From: Mixophyes australis
Taxonomy: Eukaryota > Chordata > Amphibia > Anura > Limnodynastidae
DNA: 64,000 nt
Reading direction: 5' to 3'
Assembly: GCA_036250195.1 (NCBI GenBank)
Contig: JAVHZZ010000006.1
Location: 191,641,850-191,705,849, forward strand
Of the stretch, positions 48,576 through 60,836 are shown one piece after another (the stretch's first letter is position 1; each line of letters begins with the position of its first letter). The notes beneath the pieces were generated by a model. The model was not told where the DNA came from, made no database searches, and saw only the letters and a list, made by a program, of their open reading frames with translations. Made by a program: the position numbers and the translations under genes.

Positions 48576-49451
48576 TTACCGGTCCAAAGCTATCATAAGT
48601 CGTTTTTTGTCCTCGTGTCCACCCTCAGCTTTAAGATCGGCAAATATCTGAGTGAAATACTGGGGGTCAGCGTTGATGCGCAGCATCTTTGGGCTCATTA
48701 ATCCAATGACAGAGAGGCAACGGTCCCAAAAGTCCTCCTTTGAGCTCTCTACAAGGAAGGGCTTCAATGGATAGGAGATCTCATTGCCCATGTAAGAGTA
48801 TGACAAATATACACATGTTAACAAGGATGCCTGTAGTTCCTGCTCACTGGCCAGCTCTGAAGAGATGACATCCCGGCAGAGCATGTAGAGAAACACCACA
48901 TTGGCCGGGGTGATGAACCCTTGGTCCTGCCATCCTTGAAGAAGGAGAGACCGGTCTACACTTCTAAGCCATAACACAGGGTCTGTAGGAGAAAGATGCT
49001 TCAACTTGTAACACCTTCGACAAAGGAACTCTCCTAAACATTTCAGCAGCTCGCTGGTAGATGCCTGCACCACCACGCGTTTCGGAGAGGAGTGCACTTG
49101 CTGTTCTTGACCTGTCTTATTGACAGAAGACACAGGGTCCTTAGCAAGAGTATCTTGTGAGTCCTGTGTGAAGCTCGATAGATTAGCACAGGATAGAGAC
49201 TTCTTCAGGTTCTCACTGTTGAGATGTGTAACATTGTTCTGGTAACCGCTGTTGGTTTGACTCTTTTTGGGCTGTCTCTTTTTAGAAGAGACGGCCACAA
49301 GTCTCTTCCAGGGCAAGATGAATGAATGTCTCTTCAGGGATTTTCCATTCTTGCTGTTCTGGACGGCAGTGTAATGGGCCACACTGGATGAGCTTCCTTC
49401 AAACAGACCCGCCTTGCGGTAGCTCGGGGATAAGGAGAGGACAGTCCCCAT
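48576..49451 (-). CDS. CDK5R1: Cyclin-dependent kinase 5 activator 1 (p35)
   Basis: Non-cyclin activator of CDK5, acting at membranes of neurons in migration, axon growth and synapse function. The 291-codon frame has no intron. It starts [13 protein letters not shown], the N-myristoylation sequence identical to human, with A at -3 and G at +4. The basic stretch [12 protein letters not shown] is followed by the calpain region LSCANLSSF (Phe94, human Phe98), where family members are cut to p25. The C-terminal two thirds (from about residue 124) is the cyclin-like CDK5-binding domain, with [18 protein letters not shown] and [18 protein letters not shown], ending [10 protein letters not shown]. 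It is 16 residues shorter than human (307) because the proline-rich linker after the calpain site is replaced. It is convergent with MYO1D, as in mammals. CDK5R2 (p39) is excluded by the N-terminus and the neighbours. Confidence 0.97.
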   Translation of the reverse strand: MGTVLSLSPSYRKAGLFEGSSSSVAHYTAVQNSKNGKSLKRHSFILPWKRLVAVSSKKRQPKKSQTNSGYQNNVTHLNSENLKKSLSCANLSSFTQDSQDTLAKDPVSSVNKTGQEQQVHSSPKRVVVQASTSELLKCLGEFLCRRCYKLKHLSPTDPVLWLRSVDRSLLLQGWQDQGFITPANVVFLYMLCRDVISSELASEQELQASLLTCVYLSYSYMGNEISYPLKPFLVESSKEDFWDRCLSVIGLMSPKMLRINADPQYFTQIFADLKAEGGHEDKKRLMIALDR

Positions 49452-49559
49452 GATTAGGCAGAATCTGGTGTTGGAGCTTTACCAGTAAGACAGAGCCTCT
49501 CAATAGGCAAGTCAAATGTCAGACATCATTTCATGTCTTTTCAACTGAAACTCGGGAGC
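49452..49559 (-). other. CDK5R1: CDK5R1 5' UTR portion of the coding exon
   Basis: Upstream of the ATG, the minus strand shows a pyrimidine tract TTTATTTTCTTCTACAG followed by GCTCCCGAG. This is a strong 3' splice site with the AG at 49561-49560. The coding exon would therefore start at 49559, leaving a 108-nt leader before the start codon. Confidence 0.55.
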
Positions 49560-52500
49560 CTGTAGAAGAAAATAAACAGAAGATGCTTAGTTCTATCCAC
49601 TCGTACAAAATATCGATAACCAAAAATCACCAAACAAATGGCTATTCTCCATTTCCAATTTTTTAATACACAAATACAACTCTTCTTAGCTTTCCAGCAC
49701 AAAGCAAAAAAAAAAACAACATATTGTCCTAAGGGCAGCAGAGGATGAGGAAGAGGTTGTTCCTCTTCATAGCACGCATATCAACCTTATTTACTTTCAT
49801 CAGCAGAGGAAAAATAATGTAAAAAAATCAGAAAACATGCCAGATTAAATCAAACGGGATAATGTGAAGTTAACTGAGTGGCAGAAAGTGCATTATCTGA
49901 AAACATTATGACGTGAGATAGATAGGCCACTATATCCTATTACGAAAGGTGAAGCTACAGAATTTTCTGCATGAAATAGGAGTAGATAGAAGATGTGTGT
50001 AGGACTAACTGCATCAAATATTCTTTATGTCAACAATAAAAATTATACGCAGCCCTGTACAAACCAGTCGTGTTGTGTCCGCAGGTGCTTGTCTGACTGG
50101 GAAGGGATTAAGCAACTACTGAACTGCCTAGTTTACGTTTCCAGCACATTAATGCTATGCAGGGGGGGCAAGCACTTAAAGCTTTGGAGGGCCGCCAGTA
50201 GGACAACCCCGCACTAACGTAAGTCGCAGGCTTCCGAGTGGCTTTATACTCGTCGTGCAGCCACTGAAATATTTGCTTATATCATTTTTGTGTCTATATT
50301 GTGTGTTATGTTATAGGTTACTTTTCCAGTATGTGTGTATTTACATGAGAATATTACCTCTTTATTCATTGTCCGAGTCTAACAGTCTGAATCGTGTGTG
50401 TGTCTGTCTGTCAATAACGCCTAAATATCTATCTTGGGAAAGAAAACAACAATGACTCAGTTGCAAATTACCATTGTCAGCATTGTCCCATATACAGGTT
50501 TGTAATCCGGCTGCTTCTGACCTGGGTGCAGCTGATGGTTTCATATTTATAGCTGCCAGAGGTTGGATGGAAACTGACAATTCACTTCTGCATAAATAAT
50601 TATAATCACCCCCTGAATCAGCTAGGGAAAACCCTGCTCGTAACACAATACATGTGATTGCTCTTTATATAGACTGGGAGATTACTTTTCTGGATTATTA
50701 TTAAAGATAAGTAACATTAATAAACGGTTTTATAACATTTGTATAATCTAATGCCTGTAGAGAGTGGGGGGGGGGGGGGGGGGGGTTAACTAACTACCAT
50801 TGCACAATGATGCATACAAAAGCAATCACTTGTGATGAATGGGAGGGATACATAGACAGTGGGGAGTTTTGCCCTGAAGAGAGCAACACATAATTGAAAT
50901 GCATTTCCAGTCATGTGCCAGGGGGGGTTAGGTGACAAACCCTTTTAAAACATTACCACAAGGAAGCTTCCCACCACCACCTCTGTCCATTACCTCACAC
51001 ATTGGGACCACAGCAGGAAACACTATTTTCTGAGCCCCGGAAAGGTGGAGACATTGGGGAAAAAGAGCAACACCTGATAGGACAGGCACATTGATCCAAT
51101 CAGGTGCCACTATCAGTGTACACTACCCAATAACAACTATTATTACTGTAAATGGAACGCTGGAGCTCAGAAAATGGTGCCCTCGTAAGCTGTCTATGAT
51201 GGGTCCCTCACTGGCTTTTGATTTTGAGGGCGTTTTAAAATACTGCAATGGGGAGTGAGAGTGTGAGAGTGAGAACACACATTGCACTTGACCGTGGTAC
51301 AGCATTGTTTTAAACAGTTTATTCGAGCAGGTAAACTGTCTATTCATTGTGAACTCTATAGAAACATTATGTATACAGTAAAGTAACATGTTGACTTGAA
51401 TGAAAAGGAGGCATATTGTCATGTCTCCCTTATCTGAGAAAACATATACACAGTCCTGTATACTAAAGGTACGGGGTTTTGTATCTTTTTCCATTACTCA
51501 GAAATTAACCACTACACTCAACTCTTACAGTAATATACAACAAAAAAACTACTGTACAACATTTATGACAGTAAAATAAATACTGTGGGTAATTTAGTGG
51601 TGTAAAATGCTGTCAAGGGTAGGGTAAAATAAGGGAAGCGGCCCAATTGAAAAGTATTAGAGAATGAGGAGACTGGGGGGGGGGGGGAGGCTAAATTGTG
51701 GGGAAGTGTAAAATTGGGGTTTGGTTGTAATGTATTTGGTGCTGGAGCTCCACACTGTATATTCTACATTTTCTATGGATGTGTAGGCAGCTACGGCTAC
51801 ATTACCAGCTAGCTCTTGTTTACATAATCAGGCTTTTGAATGTTAAGTAAACTACATGTTGTTAGTGAGGTAAACAGAGACATTAATTGCTGCTGGTGTG
51901 TATCAAAGAGACCCAATAAACGGACAGAACTACCATCCATAGCTACAGTGATCTGCAATGCCGAGTATTGTATATAAAGACCGTTAAAATCAATACTCCC
52001 CAAAACAAAACAAAAAAAATTGTTTAGGGTAGAATTAAGATAAAATAAACCAAATAATCCTTTCCTGCACTCCAACAATACCCACAAGCCATCATGGCTA
52101 TGTAATGGTGCAGCAACAGAGACCCTCTCTCCTGACAAGATTTGGCAGACAGCATTGATGGTGATGGCTCTCCTGCGTGAGCTTACCTTATGCAAATAGC
52201 AAATGAACAGGGGAAGGTCTTTGACAACCCTCTGTCTGCAAAGGGCCCTCCCAAGCAGGAGAGATGATCTCTTTGACTGAACCATTAAAGGCATCATTGA
52301 AATATCCAAATCACAGTGTTGCTGAACCAAAAGTAACATTTTGTATTTTATCCTACTTAATTTCACTTGATACAAGATTTTTAGTTTCTTGTGAAAAAAA
52401 ATACAAAATGTGTTGTTTTGGCTGGATACAGACATTAAGATAGTTCTGTAAAACAAGAGGGTTCAGGGGGTCAGTTATCCTCTTTCTCCACAAATCTGCC

Positions 52501-54002
52501 TACCCCTGAAATCCATTCATCATCACTGACCCAGGTGGCCTTATTCTGAGAACAAAGGTCTATGTGCAATTGCTCATTCTTGCTCCCTTGGGCCAGTCCG
52601 TGTTGTATCCCATCTCCCCCCACACTATTGTATTGCTCATTTCTGTATAAAATAAATGAATACAGTTTACACTGCAAACATTACAATATATATAACATAA
52701 CTGTTTTGGAAACCTAAAACAATATAATAAACCCAGCACATAACTGCATATTGTTACAATAGTGGTACAGACTTTCTGTAAGCCCTGCTACCTTTGGAAT
52801 CTTGCTGTCCTAGGCTATGGTCTTTGTGGCCTTTTCACAGATCTGGGCCTGGTGACACGGAATAAGGTTTTTAGATGTTACTTTGCCGTTAGTATGGTTG
52901 CGTGTGTATACATGAGAAATAGACATGAAACAAAGGGAATATTCTGTAAAAAAAACAAACATATGTTGATGGCGATGTGGGTTTGAAAGAAAGGTGAAAG
53001 CAGCAGTGTATGGATCAAAGCAACTATTGTCAGATAGAGGGAATGTCGGTGTGATTTTTATACAGAGCTACATGCCACACAAATGTACTGCAGAGAGATG
53101 TCAGCAGCCACACTAGTCCATAGCCATATTTATATCACCTATGGCTCAGCTGTTATGTTGGAGAGAAGATAATGGATAGTGTATGGGTGGAGAGGATAAT
53201 GGCATGTTAATGAGAAAAAGATCAATATTGATGATATAGTGAGCATATGTTCGGTGGAAGTAGTCGATGTCATGACATTTTTGTTTTATTATAAAGAATA
53301 GGCATTATGCTGATAAGAATGGGTTGTTGAGGGGTGCTATTGGTGTAGGGTTATGTAAACATAAATGATTGCTGTGGTTTATAATAGCTTTACAATAAAT
53401 ATGTTCCATCCATCCCATATTCTCTTTTTATGTATAGTTTTGCATGCCTATATATGTTACCTACAGTTGCTATAGAGAGAGCATAATGATTGTGGTGTTA
53501 TAGAGAGGTGTTTCAGATCGAATGACAAAGGGTCCCATTGTCAGGCACATATATGAACCAGGCCTTCTTTTTACCCATCTATCATGGTCTGTCCCATGAA
53601 AAGAAGTAGGGTGATTCCCTTTGTGAATATAGAACATCTTATAGGAATGGATACACATTTGTTACATACATTAGATAAAACATGGAGAGCAATGTGTCAC
53701 CTTGTTGACTGCCACTGTCCAGCAGATTTAGCCCGAGTTAGATAATTACCAGAAACCAGACTATCCTCATTATGGAGGATTCCTATTGTTCTTCCCTCCC
53801 ACTAACACGGATGCTATGGTATTTTAAAGTTAATTATATTACAGACATTTAGAGGGAGGAGACCGGGATAATCTGGTACAACGCCCCAAGGAATCACAGG
53901 AACGTTCTGGACATGTACAAATGTCAATGAATGGCCATCCTCCTAGATACCTTACAATAATGTATTCTGCCTCCCCTCCCCCCAAGATTTCCTAGCACCT
54001 AC
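49560..54002 (-). other. Candidate CDK5R1 5' UTR intron
   Basis: If the splice sites above are used this is an intron. It holds a 20-base G run and a 215-codon minus-strand open frame of unknown meaning (51809-52456). Nothing else is recognised. Confidence 0.4.
50766..50785. repeat. G20 homopolymer
   Basis: Twenty consecutive G in the candidate CDK5R1 5' intron. It could form G-quadruplex structures, and the length is uncertain in many sequencing technologies. Confidence 0.9.
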
Positions 54003-54650
54003 CTCTAGATGTGCCTGGTTCTGTCCAAGGTCCTGTTCTTCATATGTGACGCCAGCAATCAAAATGTCTGCAGGATTTACACTCGGATTACTTGACCTGT
54101 TATCGGTAAAATCAGGTTGCAGCCAGAGATCTGTACCGTCTCTGCATGCAGCAGGCAGGTTCCGTTTGCAGGAGCACGTTATGATTGCAGCAGGCTCTAA
54201 GCAGAAGTGTTGCCCTTCCAATGGGCTTCGTGGCTCCGAGACCCCAAATTTGCAGTTTCGAGTAACGGGTCCCAGTACAATCCTGCTGTTTGTGACGTGC
54301 TCCAGCTGATCTCTGTGACTTCATGCTCTAGCGCACATCTCCCGACCTGAGCAGTTGTCATCAGCTAGGTCCGGTTTGATTGTTGACCATGGACAGAAAT
54401 CCATCTATACACATACACTGCATGCTTCATATTATTATATAGTGATAGGGAATAATATAGATGGTCATCTTCCCCAGAATGTATGAAGGTGTGTGTGCTG
54501 TGAGCATCTGTGTTCCAGTGACAGATTCAACACAAGGCTCCAGCTCCGCCTACATGACTGCTGTCCCTAGTAAACAGCTGCAGCTGCAAGCACAGCCCAC
54601 AGCCAGCTTCTCATTCACCCTCTCCCTTCATGTACCGGGTTACAGGGGAA
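54003..54650 (-). other. CDK5R1: Candidate CDK5R1 first, non-coding exon
   Basis: A donor AGAG|GTAGGT occurs on the minus strand with its GT at 54002-54001. A TATA-like box lies about 25-30 bases upstream of a possible start near 54650. Joining this to the acceptor at 49559 would give a 4.4-kb intron in the 5' UTR. Several ATGs in the stretch (for example at 54221) count against it as an efficient leader. Inferred. Confidence 0.35.
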
Positions 54651-54667
54651 ATGTCACCATTCAAAGC

Positions 54668-54677
54668 TCTTTTTATA
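54668..54677 (-). promoter_or_regulatory. TATA-like box, candidate CDK5R1 promoter
   Basis: The minus strand reads CCTATAAAAAGAG. It is the best TATA match seen upstream of the candidate first exon. There is no CpG-rich island around it, which is unusual for a CDK5R1 promoter, so confidence is low. Confidence 0.3.
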
Positions 54678-55140
54678 GGCAATAATCGATTAATCTGAAT
54701 ATTGGTGCTTGAACCTGCATATCTGTTTTACATGTTAGATCAGGGAAGATGAATAAGAACAGGTTTCAGCCTGTACTTGTAAAGACCACCTTTATGTCCG
54801 TAAGGGTAACTCCATTTTAATTACAATATGGAGAAAAAGTGTTGCATCCCATTAAACATTTCTATTTTCTTTAAAGATAGGATATAAATCATAACACTAC
54901 CTTTTCTGTAATTTAAGGAAATGTGCTCCAATATTTTCAGTGCTCAATTCAATTATAAAAAAACAAAACAAAAACGCTCAATGTAGTATGGTTTTGCATT
55001 GTAGAATGTTGGCTTTGTACATGTGAATTCCTGTATCGGTGGACGATTTTAAATAAGAAAGTTTAAACAAAAATAACCCCAATGTATAAATGGGCCAAGC
55101 TTTGCTTTTGTACATCTATTATTAGAATTTTAGCCATACT

Positions 55141-55372
55141 CTAAATCTAGGTACACACTAGATAGTTTTCGTCCAATAATCGGCTCAATCAGCCAACATA
55201 CGACCGCTCATTTAAAAGTCGGGTCAGTGTGTGTAGTGACCTCCCTTTATCGTCTAAAACAAGGCTAGTGTGTATGCAGTCCAAGGACCGAGCAATCGGA
55301 CCATCGATCACACGTAAAATCGATCGGCATACAAAGTTGGTGGAAATTTCTGTAGTGTGTACCTACCTTTAG
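55141..55372. mobile_element. TIR-type MITE (family D)
   Basis: Ends CTAAATCTAGGTACACACTA and TAGTGTGTACCTACCTTTAG, which are inverted repeats. The 232-bp element has no coding capacity. Confidence 0.75.
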
Positions 55373-57834
55373 TACCCTTTTCTCTCTTGGTTTTCATCAT
55401 TGTAAAAAATCCCTACCAAATGGTGATTGTGTCCACAAGTCAGAGGTTTATAATATTAAACCATAGCCACTGACAGTTCTTATAAGGGCATACCCAAAGT
55501 TGATTTTATTAAAGCCAGAGGACTTAGGGAGATCAAATTTGAAGGAACAAGGAAAAAAAATAAAATACTCATTGGAATTTTGTAAAGAAAAAAACCAAAC
55601 AAACATAAAAGTGTCTGTGACTGAAACATGCCGCCCCAGGCAGTAAGTAAGAGTCATGAAAAACAAGACCAGGAAGGAAAAAGTAAAATAAATCAAAATT
55701 TCCCCTTTGTAAGCACAGGATGACAATTTTTGTTACAGAACAGGCTTGGCCAGTCTGTATATATGTGTGCTTCTAACGAAGCCAAACACTGGTGAGCATA
55801 AACCTAGTCTACAGCACATCAGATATATGTGACTCTGTCTCTATCACAGAATACCTAGTACTTGACCAACCTTTATATCGCAGATGAAGCTATTCTGCCA
55901 CTTTAAACCATGAAGTCCAGAATGCTTACAAATTGATAGTAAATGAATCTACATTAAAGCTTAAACTGATCCCAATGCAGTGTGGGAGTTTTTGCTTAAA
56001 GTCCACTAGTTGTCTACATATAGCAGACACAGCCATTTTGTAAGCAACCTATTGATCTGATAGAAGCCAGTAGTTGATCTGATCAGCTTCATTTTCAAAA
56101 TATTGGTTCAGCCAACACAATGTCTGTCCTCTGCATTTAGTGGTTATAGGTTTCTTTTGTTCTCATATAATGCAGCATTCCAGCAGGCCTGGAGGAGTGA
56201 GGCTCAGGGCAGAAGACATACCAGTGCCCTTAATCTTCAGCAAGATTAAAAACAAATAATACCTATATTAAAACGTATACTGGACTATGGTCAAACCCTG
56301 GTGCTTTGTTCTGTCTAAATCTGAAGTTCCAAGGCTAATGTCCTCTCTGCCCTAAGACCTGCATTGTGTCATACAAATGACACTAACAACACTCACTTTG
56401 GCACCTGCATTTTCAAGCTGTTCTTACACGTTTACATCCATAGGACTGAAGAGAAAGTAACACTGATCTCGCAACCAAGACATGCAGAGACCTGTTTCTA
56501 TCATGAACACATCTAAGCTCAACACAGCCATCCTTGGCAAAACAATAGCAAGTCTCAAGCCCTGGAGAAAGAATCATTCAACACGCTATAATCACTAAAA
56601 CTAATCTGAAGTCTACGCTGTGAACCTACCCTCATGGATAAACCTCCAAAAAGACAATTACATTTAAATAGAACTTAACAAGGGATAATAACAGTCACAA
56701 ATCTCTACCAGCACCTAAAAATAGGTAAGACAGCAATAGCTTGGACCTAACTACACAGTAAATGTAAATATAATGTAAAAGACCACTAAACCCCAAAACT
56801 GAAAGTTTCATATAAGAAAAATGTTCCCAACTTTCCACTGCAGCTGTGATTGGCTGTAATGTATTACATCCACTCTTCATTACAGGCAGCTGAAGCCCTT
56901 CCCACATTTTTAGGACAGTCTGGTCTTGGGATCTATAGGTAATTAAAGCTGATGTGACACATCTGACCCTACCAGTTTTATGCACACGTCTGACATGCTG
57001 TCACTCACACTGTATGTCAAAGGACCAGCTGCCTCGTGGGAACTTGCTGCAAGCGTAAAAGTTTGTTGAACATATATATAATTGCAAACAGTCCAGTTAT
57101 TATATATTATTCAGCCTGTAATAAATATATTTTAACAAGAAATAGAAGTTTTACCTGCTCTGTAGTTACATCTACATATTTATGTTATAACTGCCTTATA
57201 TTTGAGGTTTAATGGTGAATTACCTCTTTACATACAACCTAAAATCCATCACATTCTCAAAGTTCTGTAAGGCTGTAAGCTATACCTGAGACCAAGAAAT
57301 GATTTATCGTGAGTGAATGTCTAAAGATGCCAAACCATCCTTTTTACATATAATCTAGACATACAATGTAATAGTCCTTTTAATACAGCTTGTTTTTAAC
57401 ATTGTATACCGAGAGCAGTAATAAGACTGTTAGAAACATATATGATAGAGACCTATGGCATATTTACCAAGTTTCAAACACCTATTAAATAAATATGTAT
57501 TATCCACAACCTGTTTATCAGCTAGTAGGCTACTCAACTTGTAAGCTATATATGTTCTTAGAATTATCACAATTGTACACATTTAAGATGGCTTTAATTG
57601 TGGAGGAGAACAGGTTGACAAAGATTTCCAATCCTGTTTAAACCTGGACTGTCCAAATCTCAACTGGGACAGGTGGGAAGTCCAAATGGCTAATGACCAC
57701 ATCTTGTCTTATGTAGTCATTGACCGATCACACAGTGTGCGCAGTGGATGGAGTTGACGGTATATAGGCCATCTCTACTAGCAACTGAAATAGCTCATGA
57801 TTTGAGCTGCATAACATATGCAGATAGCACTTTC

Positions 57835-57965
<131 letters not shown>

Positions 57966-58514
57966 TTAAAAAAAAATTATATATACTTTGTCAACGTTCA
58001 TTAAACTTAAGTCATTAATACTTCACAATCTAACTCACTATGTTAGTTTTTGCTGTAGAAACATTTACTTTGTCATTAACTTATCAATTAATTTTATGAA
58101 AACAAAAGGGGGGGGGGGGGTGGCAGTGCAGCCTCAGGGAGAGGAAGGACATTACAAAGCTTCAGTTCTTTTAAAGTGAACCTACCACTTACACACAGCC
58201 TGGCACACAAAATGTAATCAATTACTAGGAATAGCTTTATGCTTATCCATTCCCCTGGAACTAGGGTCTTCCATGAGGCACCTCATTCATTCATTCATGT
58301 AGCAGGTGGTGTTATTAATAGTGGCTCAGTCCAGAACAGGTCTACCATCTCTGCATGTAGGTTACCAAAGCACCTTAAGCCACAACCAGCTGCACAAACC
58401 CAGTGATGTGGTTTTAGGACTGAATCGATACCTTCCGCACATACTCATGTCAGTGTCACAGCCTCTAGCATACACACAAATGTTTAGAAAACACCAAAGA
58501 GAAGGAAAAAAGAA

Positions 58515-59215
58515 AAAAAAAAAAAAAAGATCTTTATTGGAACACATCTGAACATCAGATATACTCTGGTTTCAGCTGGGTGGAAATTGTGCACCTCTTA
58601 TGGGACATTGAAACCCAAAGGACATCAGCAAGGACGGGGGGAGTGGTAACAAGAGCGGCAACATCATTTTTTTGTTTCATTAAATCCCTGCAAGCAGCAC
58701 ACCCGTTTATATAATTTATCAGAAGTGAGGGCTCCCTGTTGAAGCTGAACCATGGACTCCCAAACATGACTCTTCTTGACTGCTAGGAGAACCCACATGG
58801 TACACAGCAGCATAGTTATGTTTTGTTCCAAGAGACCAGAGGCTCCGGGGACCATGGGTGAGCTCAAGAAAGACCCCCCAACAGCACTGCTCCGGGTAAA
58901 TACACAGAAAAACCTATAAAACAAGCAAATATTCTACCCCAGCCCCAGGATATGGGATGGTGAGATAGTGGAAATAGAGCACACATTTAACCCTGAACCT
59001 GGAAGGGCTCTGTCTATATGGGTCACCCATTAATAGAACTTTAAAAACCATTCATTCTAAACAAAAGATATTTCTTTGAAGAATGGAGGAGAGAGGGGGA
59101 AAAAAAATTCCCTTCAGTAACCCCAGCCCCTTTTCCACTATCCCACATGAGGAGGAGAGTTGTCCGCTGTTCCTGCCGCTCTGATTCTTCAAGTGACAAT
59201 TTTTTTTTATATGGC
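58515..59215 (-). other. PSMD11: Probable PSMD11 3' UTR terminal exon
   Basis: A strong minus-strand acceptor, TTATTTCTTTCTATTCCACAG followed by GCCATAT, has its AG at 59217-59216. About 680 bases further on, AATAAA at 58538-58533 is followed by a T-rich run. This fits a terminal exon spliced to the stop-codon exon at 62735 across a 3.5-kb intron. It has no coding content. Inferred from splice and poly(A) signals only. Confidence 0.55.
58533..58538 (-). terminator. PSMD11: PSMD11 poly(A) signal candidate
   Basis: AATAAA on the minus strand, with a long T tract at 58528-58513 immediately downstream. Confidence 0.5.
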
Positions 59216-60574
59216 CTGTGGAATAGAAAGAAATAAGTGTTATACAGAGTTATTTCCCCACGTGGCTGCTATCTATATTAACAGACTTCAGTACCAGCTA
59301 CACCAACACCCAAGCTGATTATACCTCTAATATTAGGGTCTCCCCTCCAATAAATTAACATTTCCTATTATAAGGAGCATCCATTATACTGTTGTGCTCA
59401 ATGGGGACACATTCTGAAATCCTATAATTAGTACATATCAGCCTAAATATGCAGCTGACAAATGTTACTGTTTACAGCCCTGTGCGCAAAACATTCTGTG
59501 ATGTGTGAAAAGCAGAAGCAGAGGTGCTGGTTCCAGTGTCTGCATGGATACATCACTATCATTCAGCAACACTCGTCACCAGATACTATTGTGCAATCTG
59601 CTTGCCACTTCCTATACCCCCAATACAATTTCATCCTGTTCTAGAGACATCTTGCGTTCCTAACCTCAAAATTAGGAAACGGTATAACATATGCAAAGCT
59701 AAGCTTAGAAACTGTATTGTGTTTGACCATCTGTTTGGATGCGTCGTTTCCTTGTGATTCCAAAATAAGGACTTATCTTTGTCTGTTTACTTCATTTACT
59801 GACATAGCATTACATATATCAGATAGACATTGTGAAAAACACCTCTATGACGATTACACAATTATACAGTTATGAGACATGGACCCTTTAACCCGTTCTG
59901 TGATAAAGATGGGACCCGTCCTTAGCACACAGGGGGTTCAAAGAAGTTAAAAATCACATATACATGCCCACCACAGCTATTTCCTGCCACTGGCGAATGG
60001 GGCTTAATGACATCACAATGTCACACAATGATGTCATTAAGCCTCGCCACCTCATTCACTACCTACAAAAAAAAACCAAACTGAAGAGCCAGGCACAGGA
60101 AAAAAAGGTGCCTTATTGCCCTCATCTTTCCACCTAGAAGCTCAAGGGCACTCTCCTTTGGCAGTTTCTGAAAGGCTTCTAAAAAACCCAAAATGTACAA
60201 TTCTTGTGGGTACCACACAAACAAATTACTGATTTTAATGTCAGAATGTGACCATCCCAAAAAGTACCAGCATATTCTCAGGTGCCAAGGGGTTAAAGGT
60301 GGACCAGTTACATACACATCCCTGTTGTGGTCTGAATTAATATTCACTAGGAGCAGACTATCAACTCACCAGAACCTCATGAAAATAAGCCAGGCTGTAC
60401 CTCAGTGATGTTACTTGTTCACAGCAAACTGAAACTGCAAACTGGTTTAGCCAACAACGGCTGGCTGCCCTATGTTCACTGCTTGTAGGGCACTTTCAGT
60501 TTTTGACTGAAAGATTACACAAGCACTGTAAATGCTTAAAGGGTCGGACAAAAGCTCGAGTTAAAGACCAATCG

Positions 60575-60765
60575 TCATCTAAACATTTTGACGGCAGCCA
60601 TTTAGTAGTCTGAACCAATGTTCCCGTGAATGTAGCACATCAATTCACTTATGATCCAGTGACATCACTGAGGCCCCCCATGACCAATATTCACAAGGCG
60701 ATAGTTTGGATGAATTTATTGGCTGCATATTGTATCAGCCCATAATATCTTGGCGACAGGTACGT
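60575..60765. mobile_element. Fold-back MITE (family E), diverged
   Basis: Carries gcagccatttagtagtctga, tcaattcacttatgatcc and gacatcactgaggc. Part of a cluster of such copies at 60.4-60.8 kb. Confidence 0.5.
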
Positions 60766-60836
60766 TTTCTTCCACTCTCAACGGTCCCTCTTATTTTCAT
60801 AACGATTACAGTAAAAGTACTATGTAACCCACTGCA

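Noticed and set aside
53952..54309. Open frames on both strands near the candidate CDK5R1 first exon
   Set aside because: No recognised protein. The minus-strand frame crosses the predicted donor site, so it is more likely leader sequence.
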